Assembly (NCBI GenBank): GCA_027080775.1
Contig: JALWPV010000011.1
Span: forward strand, 202,875 to 266,874
DNA from: Acidilobaceae archaeon
GTDB taxonomy: Archaea; Thermoproteota; Thermoprotei_A; Sulfolobales; Acidilobaceae
Reading direction: 5' to 3'
DNA length: 64,000 nucleotides
Shown: one piece after another, positions 26,405 to 34,991 of the stretch
Numbering within the stretch: position 1 is the first letter of the stretch
Layout: every line of letters starts with the position of its first letter
The notes under the pieces: generated by a model
What the model was told of the DNA's origin: nothing
Databases searched by the model: none
The model's input: the letters and a program-made list of their open reading frames with translations, nothing else
Made by a program: the position numbers and the translations under genes

Positions 26405-26999
26405 GGGCTTCGATGAGTACCAGGTACTCGAGGCTCTAAGGCTCATGGTGAGGGGGCCCCTGGGTAGGCCCACGCTGGAGCGCGAGATCGGCATAGGAGA
26501 GGCATCGGCTAAGACCCTACTCAGATCCCTGAGGGAGGCTGGCCTCGCCGAGCGGTGCGGGACGGCGCACTGCGTCACTGAGAAGGGCTTGGCAGTCGTT
26601 AAGGCCCTCAGGGAGATATGCATCATCGGACCGCTCGAGACCGATTTACCGGGGGATCTATCGAAGATCGTCCTCGCAGCGTCGTCGGCCATAGAGCCTC
26701 CCATAGACGTTGTCAGTGTCCATCACGTGAGGGATCACCTCGTAGCTAGGAGCTGCAAGCCCGTTGTAATAGGGGCCTACTGGCCTCCCGAGACCGTGAG
26801 GTTCCCGGGCGTCCCCCCCGAGACTGAAAGGGCCCTAGTGGAGGTGGCGCTAGAAGCCTTCGCCAGGGCACAGTGCGCGATCGAGAGTGAGCGTGGCGCC
26901 GCTCTGGTGCTGGCGCCACACCGCTGCGGCTCCAAGGCCGCGGCGGCCCTCATAGCGGCGGCCGCGGAGAAATGCCTGGCGGGAAAGCCTAGGCCCTAA
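26328..26999 (+). CDS. winged-helix protein with DUF4443-like C-terminus
   Basis: A 223-residue protein. The N-terminal winged helix ([42 protein letters not shown]) is followed by [13 protein letters not shown] and a C-terminal alpha/beta domain ([42 protein letters not shown]). The architecture is like the crenarchaeal DUF4443 regulators, some of which sense small ligands. ATG 26328 is chosen because the family starts close to this point. It is followed 29 nt later by argF. Confidence 0.65.
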   Translation: MLDQQYVCEALASLVRIARGSGAAVRGFDEYQVLEALRLMVRGPLGRPTLEREIGIGEASAKTLLRSLREAGLAERCGTAHCVTEKGLAVVKALREICIIGPLETDLPGDLSKIVLAASSAIEPPIDVVSVHHVRDHLVARSCKPVVIGAYWPPETVRFPGVPPETERALVEVALEAFARAQCAIESERGAALVLAPHRCGSKAAAALIAAAAEKCLAGKPRP

Positions 27000-27028
27000 G
27001 TACCTCTAGAGCCGCAGGCAGGGACCCG

Positions 27029-27988
27029 GTGGGGTCCGCGGTGGTCAGGTACTCGGAGCTACGAGGCAGGGATCTCCTGTGCCTGGCCGACTGGAGCAGG
27101 CATGAGGTTGAGGCTGTATTCGAGACCACGAGGATGCTGAAGTCTCGCTTCTACGCTGGTGAGCGCGTGTTACCGCTCCTCGCGGGCAGGAGTATAGCGC
27201 TCATATTCGAGAAGCATAGCACTAGGACCCGCGTGAGTCTTGAGGTGGCTGCCCACCAGCTTGGGGCCCATGCTCTCTACCTGAGCAGGGACCAGCTCCA
27301 ACTGGGCCGTGGCGAGACCATAGCCGACACAGCCAGGGTGCTCTCGCGCTACGTAGACGCTATAGTGGCTCGCGTGAGAAAGCATGAGAGTCTACTGGAG
27401 CTCGCCAGATACTCGAGGGTGCCAGTACTCAACGCCTTGAGCGACCTCTCGCATCCCATGCAGGCAATAGCGGATCTCTACACCATACTGGAACACAAGG
27501 GCAGGCTCCGCGGGCTCAAGCTAGTCTTCGTCGGCGATGGATCCGACAATGTGCTGCATAGCCTCCTAGTGGCTGGCGCGATGTTCGGCATGCACCTCGT
27601 GGTGTCGAGCCCCCCGCAGCTCAGGCCGGCGAGGGTGGTTCTAGAGGCTGCCATGAGGGAGGCTGAGGCCAGTGGTGCGACGATAGAGTTCGAGGAGGAC
27701 CCCATGAAGGCTGTGGAGGGGGCCGATGTGGTCTATACCGATGTATGGGTCAGTATGGGCCAGGAGAGCGAGGCCGAGTGGAGGAGGAAGATGCTGAGGC
27801 CATACCAAGTCAACGGCAGACTAATGGAGAGGGCGGGCAACAAGGCGATATTCATGCACTGCCTCCCGGCACATAGGGGCGAGGAGGTCACGGACGACGT
27901 GATAGACGGTCCGCAAAGCGTGGTGTGGGATGAGGCCGAGAACAGACTACACACCGAGAAGGCCCTCCTCAGCCTCATTGTCCCCTAA
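27029..27988 (+). CDS. argF: ornithine carbamoyltransferase
   Basis: Transfers the carbamoyl group from carbamoyl phosphate to ornithine. The 319 residues carry the carbamoyl-phosphate site [30 protein letters not shown] for the HPxQ motif and [11 protein letters not shown] with the catalytic Cys. The frame begins at GTG 27029; GTG 27041 is also plausible. Carbamate kinase (34014-34943) is 6 kb away, so the two could form an arginine or carbamoyl-phosphate route; no other arg gene is visible. Its 3' end overlaps a convergent small gene by 42 nt. Confidence 0.96.
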   Translation: MGSAVVRYSELRGRDLLCLADWSRHEVEAVFETTRMLKSRFYAGERVLPLLAGRSIALIFEKHSTRTRVSLEVAAHQLGAHALYLSRDQLQLGRGETIADTARVLSRYVDAIVARVRKHESLLELARYSRVPVLNALSDLSHPMQAIADLYTILEHKGRLRGLKLVFVGDGSDNVLHSLLVAGAMFGMHLVVSSPPQLRPARVVLEAAMREAEASGATIEFEEDPMKAVEGADVVYTDVWVSMGQESEAEWRRKMLRPYQVNGRLMERAGNKAIFMHCLPAHRGEEVTDDVIDGPQSVVWDEAENRLHTEKALLSLIVP

Positions 27989-28294
27989 GCCTAGCGCGCC
28001 GAGGGCCAGAGGGGTTCCATGGACGCTCTCGAGTACATCAAATACCGAGTCGAGGATCGTGTTGACCTCCGGGACGCTCCCCGAGGACACCGTTCTCCTG
28101 CGCTCATCGTACTCTACAACCACCTCGGGCAGACCTAGGAGGGGGGCCTCATCGGAGCCTACTGGTAGATCCACCTCCTCGACCTCGCACTCCAGGCCGT
28201 AGTGCCTAGCTAGGATAAGGGCCGCCAGCCTGGCCCTCTCGACAGCCATCCTCGTGGAGTAGTCGAACGCCCCATATACGGTGATGACTAGCAC
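27947..28294 (-). CDS. small unknown protein, thioredoxin-fold-like
   Basis: A 115-residue frame starting at GTG 28294. The opening [20 protein letters not shown] strand-helix and a mid [19 protein letters not shown] with Pro before a beta strand resemble a thioredoxin/glutaredoxin fold, but there is no CxxC, so redox activity is not suggested. It overlaps argF by 42 nt in the convergent direction. I cannot name the family; the call of a real gene rests on codon-like composition and clean start. Confidence 0.5.
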   Translation of the reverse strand: MLVITVYGAFDYSTRMAVERARLAALILARHYGLECEVEEVDLPVGSDEAPLLGLPEVVVEYDERRRTVSSGSVPEVNTILDSVFDVLESVHGTPLALGALGLGDNEAEEGLLGV

Positions 28295-28355
28295 CCGACG
28301 GCACCCTTCGGGGAGGTGGTGGAGCCTAGTTATAGGGAGCCAGGCCCTGTGGCAC

Positions 28356-29000
28356 TCACAATCGCTTGAGATCCCTGACAGCCTCCTCGATACGAGCTGA
28401 GGGCAGCGAGCCCTCGCGGAGCACGTGGTACTCGTCGCCTACCACCCATATTACAGTGGATGGTCTCCCTAATGGCGTGGGTCCACCGTCGATGTAGAGG
28501 TCAACGCTATCGCCAAGCATAGCCATAGCCTCCTGGGCAGTCACCGGCGGCGTCATGCCGGACTTGTTGGCGCTCGTGCCAATAATTGCGCCGCCGGTGA
28601 GGCGTGCGAGTTCTCTCGCCACCCTGGAATCGGGGAGCCTAACACCTATCATGCCATCGCTCGATGCCAGGTACCTGGGAGCCCGTGGGGAGGCGGGCGC
28701 TACTATCGTTAGGGGGCCAGGCCAGAAGAGCCTTGCAATCATCCAGAAGAGTGGGCTGGGCACCACGTAGTCGATAGCATAGTGTGCCTCTGCTAGAATA
28801 ATTGGGAGTGGCTTATCCCTCCCCCTCTCCTTTACCTCATACACCCGCCGCACGGCACCAGCGTTGTGGGGGTCAGCGCCGAGCCCGTAGAGTGTATCGG
28901 TTGGATAAACCACAAGCCCCCCGCTCCTCAGGATGGAGGCGGCCTCACGCAGGATCTCGGGATCGGGGCATTTAGGGTCTACCACGAGGGACCCCGGCAA
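28356..29000 (-). CDS. threonylcarbamoyl-AMP synthase (Sua5/YrdC)
   Basis: Makes threonylcarbamoyl-AMP for t6A37 of tRNA. Conserved stretches include VVYPTDTLYGLGADPHN, ERGRDKPLPIIL, WPGPLTIV, IGVRLPD and the family's IGTSANKSG. The Sua5 C-terminal domain is absent, so this is the short YrdC-only form. The longest frame reaches 29114 and would overlap the divergent aRF1 gene; TTG 29000 with GGGGAAA upstream fits the family start better. KEOPS-like Cgi121 is at 7808-8338. Confidence 0.9.
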   Translation of the reverse strand: MPGSLVVDPKCPDPEILREAASILRSGGLVVYPTDTLYGLGADPHNAGAVRRVYEVKERGRDKPLPIILAEAHYAIDYVVPSPLFWMIARLFWPGPLTIVAPASPRAPRYLASSDGMIGVRLPDSRVARELARLTGGAIIGTSANKSGMTPPVTAQEAMAMLGDSVDLYIDGGPTPLGRPSTVIWVVGDEYHVLREGSLPSARIEEAVRDLKRL

Positions 29001-29073
29001 TGCATTTCCCCGCGAAGCTATGCCAGGCCAGGAATATAATGCGTGGCCCCGGGGAGTCTGTGGGGGATAGGGC

Positions 29074-30189
29074 ATGGGAGAGGCCAGGCTAGAAGAGAAG
29101 CTGAGTGTAACCAAGAGGCAGCTCGCGATGATACTTCAGGAGCTGAAAAAGTGGAGCGCCCCAGCTACGGTGTTACTCTCTCTCTATATACCCCCCGGTA
29201 GACCCATTAGTGATGTCATGAACCTCCTGCGCCAGGAGCACTCCATATCCGATAACATAAAACTGAAGAGGACCCGGCAGGCGGTGCAGAGGGCCCTCTC
29301 CGCAGCCATGGATAGGCTGGCCATGATACAGAAGGTGCCCCCTAACGGCCTGGTGCTCTTCTGCGGCGAGAACATGGATACGGGGGATTTCATATGCTAC
29401 GTGTTCTCGCCACCCGAGAGGGTGCCCGTTTTCTACTATAGGACGGATAAGTTCTTCCACACCGAGTTCCTCGAGGACATGGTTGAGGAGCGAGACGTGG
29501 TCGGTATAATCATAGTCGAGCGTGACCAGGGCACTATAGGGATCCTCAAGGGCATGAAACTCGAGGTGCTCGAGGAGGTAAGCGGCTACGTGCCAGGCAA
29601 GCACAAGATGGGGGGGCAGAGCCAGAGGAGGTTCGACAGGATCATAGAGCAGCTAGTGGAGGACTTCTTCAAGAGGCTGGGGGAGCACGCTAATAGGCTT
29701 CTGCTACCCTATTTGGAGAAGGGGAGGCTCAAGGGGATAATAGTTGCTGGGCCCGGCTACGCAAAGAAGGACTTCGTCGAGGGAAAGTACCTTGACTACA
29801 GGCTCCAGAGGCTCGTGGCAAAACAGCTCGTAGACGTCGCCTACCAGGGGGAGGCTGGGCTCAGGGAGGCTGTGATAAAGGCTGAGAACGTTGTCCAGAC
29901 CCAGCTGTACAGAGACGCAGTCAACGCTCTAGAGGAGTTCAAGAGGCACCTAGCCAAGGGGACGGGGCTAGTGGTCTACGGTGATAGGGACGTCAAGGAG
30001 GCGCTGGAGATGGGGATGGTGAAGACTCTCCTGATCCACGAGGATAGGGATGATATAGAGGAGCTGAAGGCGCTGGCCGAGAACTATGGTGCTACCCCAA
30101 TAGTTATACCGTCGAGCCTGCCGGAGGCCGAGTGGTTCAAGAACGCCTTCAACGGCTTAGCCGGGATACTGAGGTACAAGATTAGATAG
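29074..30189 (+). CDS. prf1: peptide chain release factor aRF1
   Basis: Archaeal/eukaryal-type release factor that recognises all stop codons and triggers hydrolysis of peptidyl-tRNA. The GGQ loop is seen as KMGGQSQRRF. The stop-codon recognition loop reads Asn-Ile-Lys-Leu (SDNIKLKRTR) where the canonical motif is NIKS, and FCGENMDTGDFICYVF covers the YxCxxxF region. Domain 3 ends with VIPSSLPEAEWFKNAFNG. ATG 29074 follows GGGGGATAGGGC. Length 371 is slightly short of many, as is common in crenarchaea. Confidence 0.95.
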   Translation: MGEARLEEKLSVTKRQLAMILQELKKWSAPATVLLSLYIPPGRPISDVMNLLRQEHSISDNIKLKRTRQAVQRALSAAMDRLAMIQKVPPNGLVLFCGENMDTGDFICYVFSPPERVPVFYYRTDKFFHTEFLEDMVEERDVVGIIIVERDQGTIGILKGMKLEVLEEVSGYVPGKHKMGGQSQRRFDRIIEQLVEDFFKRLGEHANRLLLPYLEKGRLKGIIVAGPGYAKKDFVEGKYLDYRLQRLVAKQLVDVAYQGEAGLREAVIKAENVVQTQLYRDAVNALEEFKRHLAKGTGLVVYGDRDVKEALEMGMVKTLLIHEDRDDIEELKALAENYGATPIVIPSSLPEAEWFKNAFNGLAGILRYKIR

Positions 30190-30195
30190 CCGCTC

Positions 30196-30738
30196 TCAGT
30201 CCATGCTGTAGAGCTCTGCCACCCTCTCAACGCCTCGTATGCTCTCTATGAACTCCCCGGTTGACCGTGTAACAGTGTCGCGCCACCTAGGGTCGTGGCG
30301 TGCCATCAGCGCCCGTATTCGGTCGCCGCGCCACTCATCTCTATTGAAGAGGGGAGGCTTTACTACCTCTAGGCCGGCATCGCGGAATATCCTAGCTATT
30401 ATGGGGTTTCTGGCTAGTATGAAGTCCACCTTCGGCACGTAGCTGAGAACATAGGTCACACAGCCAATATTGGTCTCAAGGGTCTCTATAGTGGCGGTGA
30501 CGAGCTTCGAGAGCGGGATCCCCTCATCCATGAATGAGAGCCTGATCATCTCTATCCTCTCGCCAGCAGTGAAGGGGTTGCGGGGGGTGTAGTTCTCGGA
30601 GGCCATGCCGACCAGCAGTACTATCTCGTCTATGCCGAGGTTCTCGAAGGCCCACTTGACTATGGATAGGTGGCCCTTATGGAACGGCTGGAACCTGCCG
30701 AAGATGAGTGCCCTCCTCACAGCCAAGAGGCCCGGCAC
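30196..30738 (-). CDS. nadM: nicotinamide-nucleotide adenylyltransferase
   Basis: Archaeal NMN adenylyltransferase, adding AMP to NMN to make NAD. The nucleotidyltransferase signature FGRFQPFHKGHLSIVKWA is at the N-terminus, with LLVGMASENYTPRNPFTAGERIEM and the late TRSTGEFIESIRG. Length 180 matches. It converges with aRF1, 6 nt apart. nadE (55925-56776) acts in the same pathway. Confidence 0.95.
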   Translation of the reverse strand: MPGLLAVRRALIFGRFQPFHKGHLSIVKWAFENLGIDEIVLLVGMASENYTPRNPFTAGERIEMIRLSFMDEGIPLSKLVTATIETLETNIGCVTYVLSYVPKVDFILARNPIIARIFRDAGLEVVKPPLFNRDEWRGDRIRALMARHDPRWRDTVTRSTGEFIESIRGVERVAELYSMD

Positions 30739-30801
30739 CAGGCGCCTAGCTGGGGCTGGCTCAAGTAAAAAGGGAAGCCTAAACTCCGTATCGAGGAACG
30801 C

Positions 30802-31422
30802 GTGGTGGAGCTGTCCGTGCGCCGCAGGGTCAGCGGGCGCTGGAGGGGTTCTGGTGTAGGGGAGCCCTGGAGCTGGCTGCTAGCGCTAGCAGCCCTCATG
30901 CTTGGCGTGGGTGGGTTGGAGGCCTTCACGCTCCGTGGGATTGCAAGCGGGCTCGTCTCTGGGATAGTTATAGGCTTCGTAGTGCATGAAGCTGCTCACC
31001 GCAACGTCGCGCGTAGAGCCGGGATGTACTCGGAGTTCGTAGCATCGCCCATAGGCGTCCTGATAACAGCCGCTTCGGCTGTGTCCCCAATAAAGATCCT
31101 AGCTCCAGGCTACGTGCAGGTGTGGGGCTACAGGTTCAACCCTACAGGCGCAATTAGAAGCGTGGAGGCAGGCCCCCTCTCGAATATAGTCCTCTCAACA
31201 GTATTTACTGCGGCTTCCCTGCTAGCCCTTCAGGAGGCGCATCCACGCCTACACTCCTGGCTACTGGATGCTGGCGGCGTAAATGCCTGGCTCGCCCTCT
31301 TCAACCTGATACCAGTGCCTCCACTCGACGGTTACAAGCTTTTCAACTCGACCAGAAGGCGCTGGGCACTCCTCATACTTGCATCGACCATTATATACTT
31401 ACTCTACTATGTAGTTCCCTGA
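30802..31422 (+). CDS. M50-family membrane metalloprotease
   Basis: Site-2-protease-like membrane peptidase of about 206 residues. Hydrophobic segments lie at about 22-60, 60-95, 113-135 and 185-205. The zinc motif HEAAH (within VVHEAAHRNVARRAG) lies in the second segment, and the downstream ligand block NLIPVPPLDGYKLF supplies the Asp. It lacks PDZ or CBS domains. Substrate unknown; such archaeal proteases are minimal forms. Start GTG 30802 overlaps no gene but faces nadM. Confidence 0.85.
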   Translation: MVELSVRRRVSGRWRGSGVGEPWSWLLALAALMLGVGGLEAFTLRGIASGLVSGIVIGFVVHEAAHRNVARRAGMYSEFVASPIGVLITAASAVSPIKILAPGYVQVWGYRFNPTGAIRSVEAGPLSNIVLSTVFTAASLLALQEAHPRLHSWLLDAGGVNAWLALFNLIPVPPLDGYKLFNSTRRRWALLILASTIIYLLYYVVP

Positions 31423-31449
31423 AATGGAGCTGCCGGCTGCGCGTAGGCC

Positions 31450-31854
31450 TTAGAGCATGTAGAAGGCATAGTTCACTACGTCTTGGAAGTCGTTAGGTAG
31501 TGCCTTGCCCTTCGACTTATAGTACTCATAGACCTTCTCGAGGAACTTGATGAAGACGGGGCAGTTCTCGAATTTCCCGTCTCTGTCACATCTATCCTGC
31601 CTTCCCTCAACAGTTACCATCAGCAGGCACTGCTTCGTTTTCTTATCATAGTATGGACAGAGCTTATGGTACTGCTTAGCGCTTCTGATCATCTTCTGTA
31701 TCCACCTCTTCTCGGGGGTGAGCTCCTTCTCTTCAACACCGACGTCTTCATCTATAAACTCGTCATCTCCTCGGGGAGTTACCAAGCTCTCACCCACCCT
31801 CCCGGGAGGGCTATGGGGTATTTCACTCCCCACCATAATACTCCTCTTCGTCAT
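31450..31854 (-). CDS. small four-cysteine protein
   Basis: A 134-residue protein with a disordered acidic N-terminus and a compact C-terminal part holding four cysteines: HKLCPYYDKKTKQCLLM, then RQDRCDRDGKFENCPVFI, which may bind zinc. The last segment is helical. The pattern Cys-x(8-15)-Cys-x(13-14)-Cys-x(6-7)-Cys-Pro is shared with 33369-33596, so the two may be paralogues. It is coupled to the upstream winged-helix gene, overlapping it by 32 nt. I do not know a function. Confidence 0.7.
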   Translation of the reverse strand: MTKRSIMVGSEIPHSPPGRVGESLVTPRGDDEFIDEDVGVEEKELTPEKRWIQKMIRSAKQYHKLCPYYDKKTKQCLLMVTVEGRQDRCDRDGKFENCPVFIKFLEKVYEYYKSKGKALPNDFQDVVNYAFYML

Positions 31855-32158
31855 CCAGGTAGTAATAGCCCTCCTCCTCCAGGAACTCGGCCAGATAGTA
31901 GTACCCCTGGCGGTCGACGACTACCTTGTTCTCCTTCATGAGTTCATTGAGGGCGTATCTTATCTTATCCTCGCTTGCAAGCCCCGAGAGGTATGAGTGT
32001 AGCTCTCTTATGTTCATCCTCTCATGCTTGCGTAATAGGTTTAAGAGTATCTCCTTCAACTCCTCCTCGTTAGGAGCAGTATACACGATGACGTCGGGAT
32101 CCTCATAAACCACGCTTAGATTATTGGTTATCTCGACATCGTCCCCCTTCTCCTTCAT
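31823..32158 (-). CDS. small winged-helix protein
   Basis: A 111-residue protein. The core (IREILLNLLRKHE, then NIRELHSYLSGLASEDKIRYALNELMKENKVVVDRQGYYYL) reads as a winged helix with recognition helix and wing; the first 30 residues are charged and the tail is Tyr/Glu-rich. The likely role is DNA binding at an unknown target. First gene of a two-gene unit with the Cys4 protein, behind a good TATA box at 32196-32204. Confidence 0.7.
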   Translation of the reverse strand: MKEKGDDVEITNNLSVVYEDPDVIVYTAPNEEELKEILLNLLRKHERMNIRELHSYLSGLASEDKIRYALNELMKENKVVVDRQGYYYLAEFLEEEGYYYLDDEEEYYGGE

Positions 32159-32195
32159 AATGTGACCCCCCGAGCACTCGGGCGGTAGAGGCTCT

Positions 32196-32204
32196 ATCAG
32201 CCCT
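32196..32204 (-). promoter_or_regulatory. TATA box of the winged-helix/Cys4 unit
   Basis: On the minus strand AAGAGATATAAGGGC lies about 40 nt before the ATG at 32158. The opposite-strand box near 32307 makes this a divergent promoter region. Confidence 0.55.
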
Positions 32205-32306
32205 TATATCTCTTAGAGCGAAGCGTTGGATAGGAGTAGTGCTTCATTAAGAGCTGCAAGTGTTTACCATGCACCTTTCAAAGCCTAAGACCAGGGCCTC
32301 TCACGT

Positions 32307-32315
32307 CTTAAGAGG
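32307..32315 (+). promoter_or_regulatory. TATA-like box of the 32352 gene
   Basis: CGTCTTAAGAGG is about 37 nt before GTG 32352 and has the CTTAA core seen in several other candidate promoters in the window. A second possible box (GTTTACC, near 32262) is weaker. Confidence 0.35.
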
Positions 32316-32351
32316 AGACCCCGGAACAGGAGCCAGGCAGGGGGCCGGGCT

Positions 32352-32705
32352 GTGAATTCTAGGGACTCGATCCTACTGAGCCTAGCAGCCACGAGAGAAC
32401 TCATAATGGATGAGGCGCGTAAGCTCGAGAAAATGGAGGCTGTACTAGCGGATAGCGGCTCGCCGGGGCTTCACGTCCTTAGGGAGTGGATAGTTTCGCT
32501 GCGCGGCCTAGCGCAGAGGGTATTCGTTGTAGAGGACTACCTGAAGAGTGGGTTGAGGGCCTCTGCAAGCCTCGAGGCCTGCTCGAGCCTCGAGGTCGTT
32601 TATAGGATGCTTAGCGGGCCCCGGGACCCTGTCTATGAGAACGTGAAGGTGCCATTAGCCTCATTAGCCGCCTTGCTCCAGAGGCTCTGCGGGGATGAGC
32701 GGTAA
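32352..32705 (+). CDS. small helical protein of unknown function
   Basis: A 117-residue protein predicted almost wholly helical (SLAATRELIMDEARKLEKMEAVL, then VLREWIVSLRGLAQRVFVV and LASLAALLQRLC). There are two Cys but no metal-binding spacing, no membrane segment and no recognisable domain. The GTG start has no strong Shine-Dalgarno. The helix content hints at a PhoU- or four-helix-bundle-like fold, which is only an impression. It is followed by a HTH gene after 100 nt. Confidence 0.55.
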   Translation: MNSRDSILLSLAATRELIMDEARKLEKMEAVLADSGSPGLHVLREWIVSLRGLAQRVFVVEDYLKSGLRASASLEACSSLEVVYRMLSGPRDPVYENVKVPLASLAALLQRLCGDER

Positions 32706-32806
32706 CTCGGCCTCTTCCGAAGCCTTGATGAGGACGCTTTAGGCCAGCGACCCACCCGCTAATGAATTTTAGGGTTGAGCGTCTATTATACTCGTGGGGT
32801 GATAGC

Positions 32807-33349
32807 ATGGCTGAGGGTCAGGGTGAGGTTGTTACAATTGAGGTAGACTTCTCCCACATACCTGTTAAGCCGACGACGCCGAAGGAGGTGCGCGAGCTAG
32901 AGCTAGCCCTAATCATCGGGACTCTCTTCAGGCCTGACGTCCTAAAGATGATCATGAGCCCCGAGGAATTCACGACATGGGTCGATAGCCTAGCGGTAGC
33001 GGCTGGTGCCCTAGCTCGTGAGAAGGCGGGGTATCCGATCTCAAAGATAGCCGACGAGTTGGGCAGGACGGAGGCCACAATAAGGAACCACCTCCAGGGC
33101 CGCACGAAGGCTGGCGCCCTAGTGGCTGAGACATACAAGATGCTAGCCAGGGGCAAGCTGAAGATAGCGATACCAGCAACAACGGGGCTTGCTCCACGCG
33201 AGGAGGTGGAGTCACTCAAGAAGCAACTCGAAGATGCCAGGAGGGAGGTGGAGGACCTCAAGGCGAGGCTGCAGAGGATAGCCGGTATCGCCCGCGAGAT
33301 AGCGGATAAGGCTGGCCTCATAGTAAAGGAGGCTGGCGTAGAGGGATAG
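32807..33349 (+). CDS. HTH transcription regulator with C-terminal coiled coil
   Basis: A 180-residue protein. The central HTH is AREKAGYPISKIADELGRTEATIRNHLQGRTKAG, and the end (VESLKKQLEDARREVEDLKARLQRIAGIA) is a heptad-type coiled coil for dimerisation. The longest frame starts at ATG 32762, but ATG 32807 with GGGGTGATAGC upstream is preferred; the first 15 codons look like leader. This is a crenarchaea-type regulator; target unknown. The next gene, a Cys4 protein, follows 19 nt later and may be co-transcribed. Confidence 0.75.
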   Translation: MAEGQGEVVTIEVDFSHIPVKPTTPKEVRELELALIIGTLFRPDVLKMIMSPEEFTTWVDSLAVAAGALAREKAGYPISKIADELGRTEATIRNHLQGRTKAGALVAETYKMLARGKLKIAIPATTGLAPREEVESLKKQLEDARREVEDLKARLQRIAGIAREIADKAGLIVKEAGVEG

Positions 33350-33368
33350 CTGGGGGAGGCGCTTTATA

Positions 33369-33596
33369 ATGGCGTCCCAGCAGAGGAAGCAGTACATGAT
33401 GTATCCCCGCATCTTTTTGTTGAACCGGAAGCCCTCTAGTGAGTGTGAATACTTCGAGGTCGAGAAGACCTCCGAGGGCCTCTACGTGGCTTACTGCAGG
33501 GTCCTAGGCAGGTACCTGACGCTCTATCAAGTCGAGAAATGCGAGAAAGCCTGGAAGACCTGTCCCTACAGGAGGTTCGGTGTTACAGTCAGCTAG
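33369..33596 (+). CDS. small four-cysteine protein (paralogue of 31450 gene)
   Basis: A 75-residue protein, ATG 33369 preceded by GGGGGAGGCGC. Four cysteines are placed as SSECEYFEVEKTSEG, AYCRVLG, EKCEKAWK and TCPYRR, matching in order and approximate spacing those in 31450-31854, with the Pro after the last Cys in both. Zinc binding is likely. It sits next to a HTH gene, as the other copy sits next to a winged-helix gene. Its end overlaps the convergent gene by 8 nt. Confidence 0.7.
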   Translation: MASQQRKQYMMYPRIFLLNRKPSSECEYFEVEKTSEGLYVAYCRVLGRYLTLYQVEKCEKAWKTCPYRRFGVTVS

Positions 33597-33942
33597 GCCT
33601 GACCCTCCTTACACTGACGCCCAGCTCCTTGGCCTTGGCCAATAGCTCCTCGCTAACGCGGGGCCCCGCTCCGTAGAGGACTAGCACGGGCCTACCCTTA
33701 CCCTCAGCACTGCTAGCCAGATCCTCGACAATACTAGCCGGGACCTTGCCCGAGGACCAGTAGACCCTGACGGCTAGGGACTCGCGCCTCTTCCACGCCC
33801 TAAAGTGCACCGGAGCCCCAGGGTCATCGGATATCATCTCCACCTCATAGCCAGCCATCCTATAGCGGGCAGCTACCTTACCTGGAACGCCGTACCTGCT
33901 GGCGAGCTTCTTAGCCTCGAAGGCCTGCTCCGCAGTCACCAT
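33589..33942 (-). CDS. unknown protein, possible nuclease-fold
   Basis: The frame can be read further upstream but ATG 33942 with GGAGGCGATCAAGGG before it gives a clean 117-residue protein. The layout (long helix, EVEMISDDP, FRAWKRRESLAVRVYWSSG, VLVLYGAGPRVSEELLAKAKELGVSVRRV) suggests an alpha/beta fold like restriction-endonuclease-type PD-(D/E)xK proteins, but only D and E positions hint at an active site. Similar small proteins are known as uncharacterised in crenarchaea. It lies close behind the carbamate kinase, 71 nt downstream. Confidence 0.55.
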   Translation of the reverse strand: MVTAEQAFEAKKLASRYGVPGKVAARYRMAGYEVEMISDDPGAPVHFRAWKRRESLAVRVYWSSGKVPASIVEDLASSAEGKGRPVLVLYGAGPRVSEELLAKAKELGVSVRRVRPS

Positions 33943-34013
33943 CCCTTGATCGCCTCCCAGTGGAGGCTGGCTGTGGGTAGCCCTTATAATTCGCATAGGA
34001 GGCGGGCCTGCTT

Positions 34014-34943
34014 CTAGGGCTCTATTATGGTTCCGGACTCCAGGTTGATCACGTCTATGGCCTCGTCTAGATGGCCTATAACGGCTCTCCTCCCCGTCTC
34101 CTCGACGAACTCCACTGCCGCCTCGACCTTCGGGCCCATGCTGCCTGGGGGGAAGTAGCCCCTCTCGAGGAGCCTCCTGGCGTCGCGGGCGCTGAGCCGG
34201 GCGAGCCATCTCTGGGTGGGCTTGCCGAAGTCCAGTGCGACACCTGGTACGTCTGTTAGTATAATGAAACGCTCTGCCTCGATGAGCCTGGCCAGCACGG
34301 AGGAGGCAAGGTCCTTATCTACAACGGCTTCAACCGGCTCTAGATCCTCGGTTACGGGGATCCCGCCTCCCCCAACAGCGATCGTTACGACTCCGCCGGA
34401 GGCGAGTGCTTTGATTATAGGTGCCTCCAGCACGTCGAGAGGCCTCGGGCTCGGCACCACGCGCCTGTAGCCCCCGCGGGCGTCGCGGCGCATGACCCAG
34501 CCCCTCTCGCGGGCTAGCCTCTTGGCCTCCTCCTCGGTGTAGTAGAAGCCTATGGGCTTGGATGGATTCGAGAAAGCCGGGTCAGACCGGCTAACCACGA
34601 CCCTCGTCACTATGGTTGCGGCCGGTACCTCAACGCCCCTCCTCCTAGCGGCTATTGTTATCGAGTGCTGTATCAAATACCCCAGCCAGCCCTGGGTCAT
34701 AGCGTCAACTATGTCAAGGGTCTGGCGGGGCCTCTCGGGCGGGAGCGACTCCATAGCCTCCAGGAGGTAACCAGCCTGTGGGCCGTTCCCATGCGTAACC
34801 ACTATACGGTACCCCCTAAGGTATGCCTCAACAATGGCCTCAGCAGCCCTCGAAACGTTGCGCCACGCCTCGCGGGGGTCCCCCCTCTCACCCTTCCTCA
34901 GGATGGCGTTACCGCCTAGGGCGACAACGATAAGCTCCTCCAT
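34014..34943 (-). CDS. arcC: carbamate kinase
   Basis: Interconverts carbamoyl phosphate and ATP with carbamate and ADP. The 309 residues show VVALGGNAIL, VVTHGNGPQAGYLLEAM, the PIGFYYTEEEAKRLARERG insertion region, VVTIAVGGGGIPV and the nucleotide-binding VDKDLASSVLA, with TDVPGV and GSMGPKVEAAV. In thermophiles this enzyme can serve biosynthetically as the carbamoyl-phosphate source, consistent with argF nearby. Start ATG 34943. Confidence 0.95.
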   Translation of the reverse strand: MEELIVVALGGNAILRKGERGDPREAWRNVSRAAEAIVEAYLRGYRIVVTHGNGPQAGYLLEAMESLPPERPRQTLDIVDAMTQGWLGYLIQHSITIAARRRGVEVPAATIVTRVVVSRSDPAFSNPSKPIGFYYTEEEAKRLARERGWVMRRDARGGYRRVVPSPRPLDVLEAPIIKALASGGVVTIAVGGGGIPVTEDLEPVEAVVDKDLASSVLARLIEAERFIILTDVPGVALDFGKPTQRWLARLSARDARRLLERGYFPPGSMGPKVEAAVEFVEETGRRAVIGHLDEAIDVINLESGTIIEP

Positions 34944-34991
34944 GACTTCCCCCTCGGCTATCGAGAGCCAAAAAGAGACAGTAGGGTGGGG

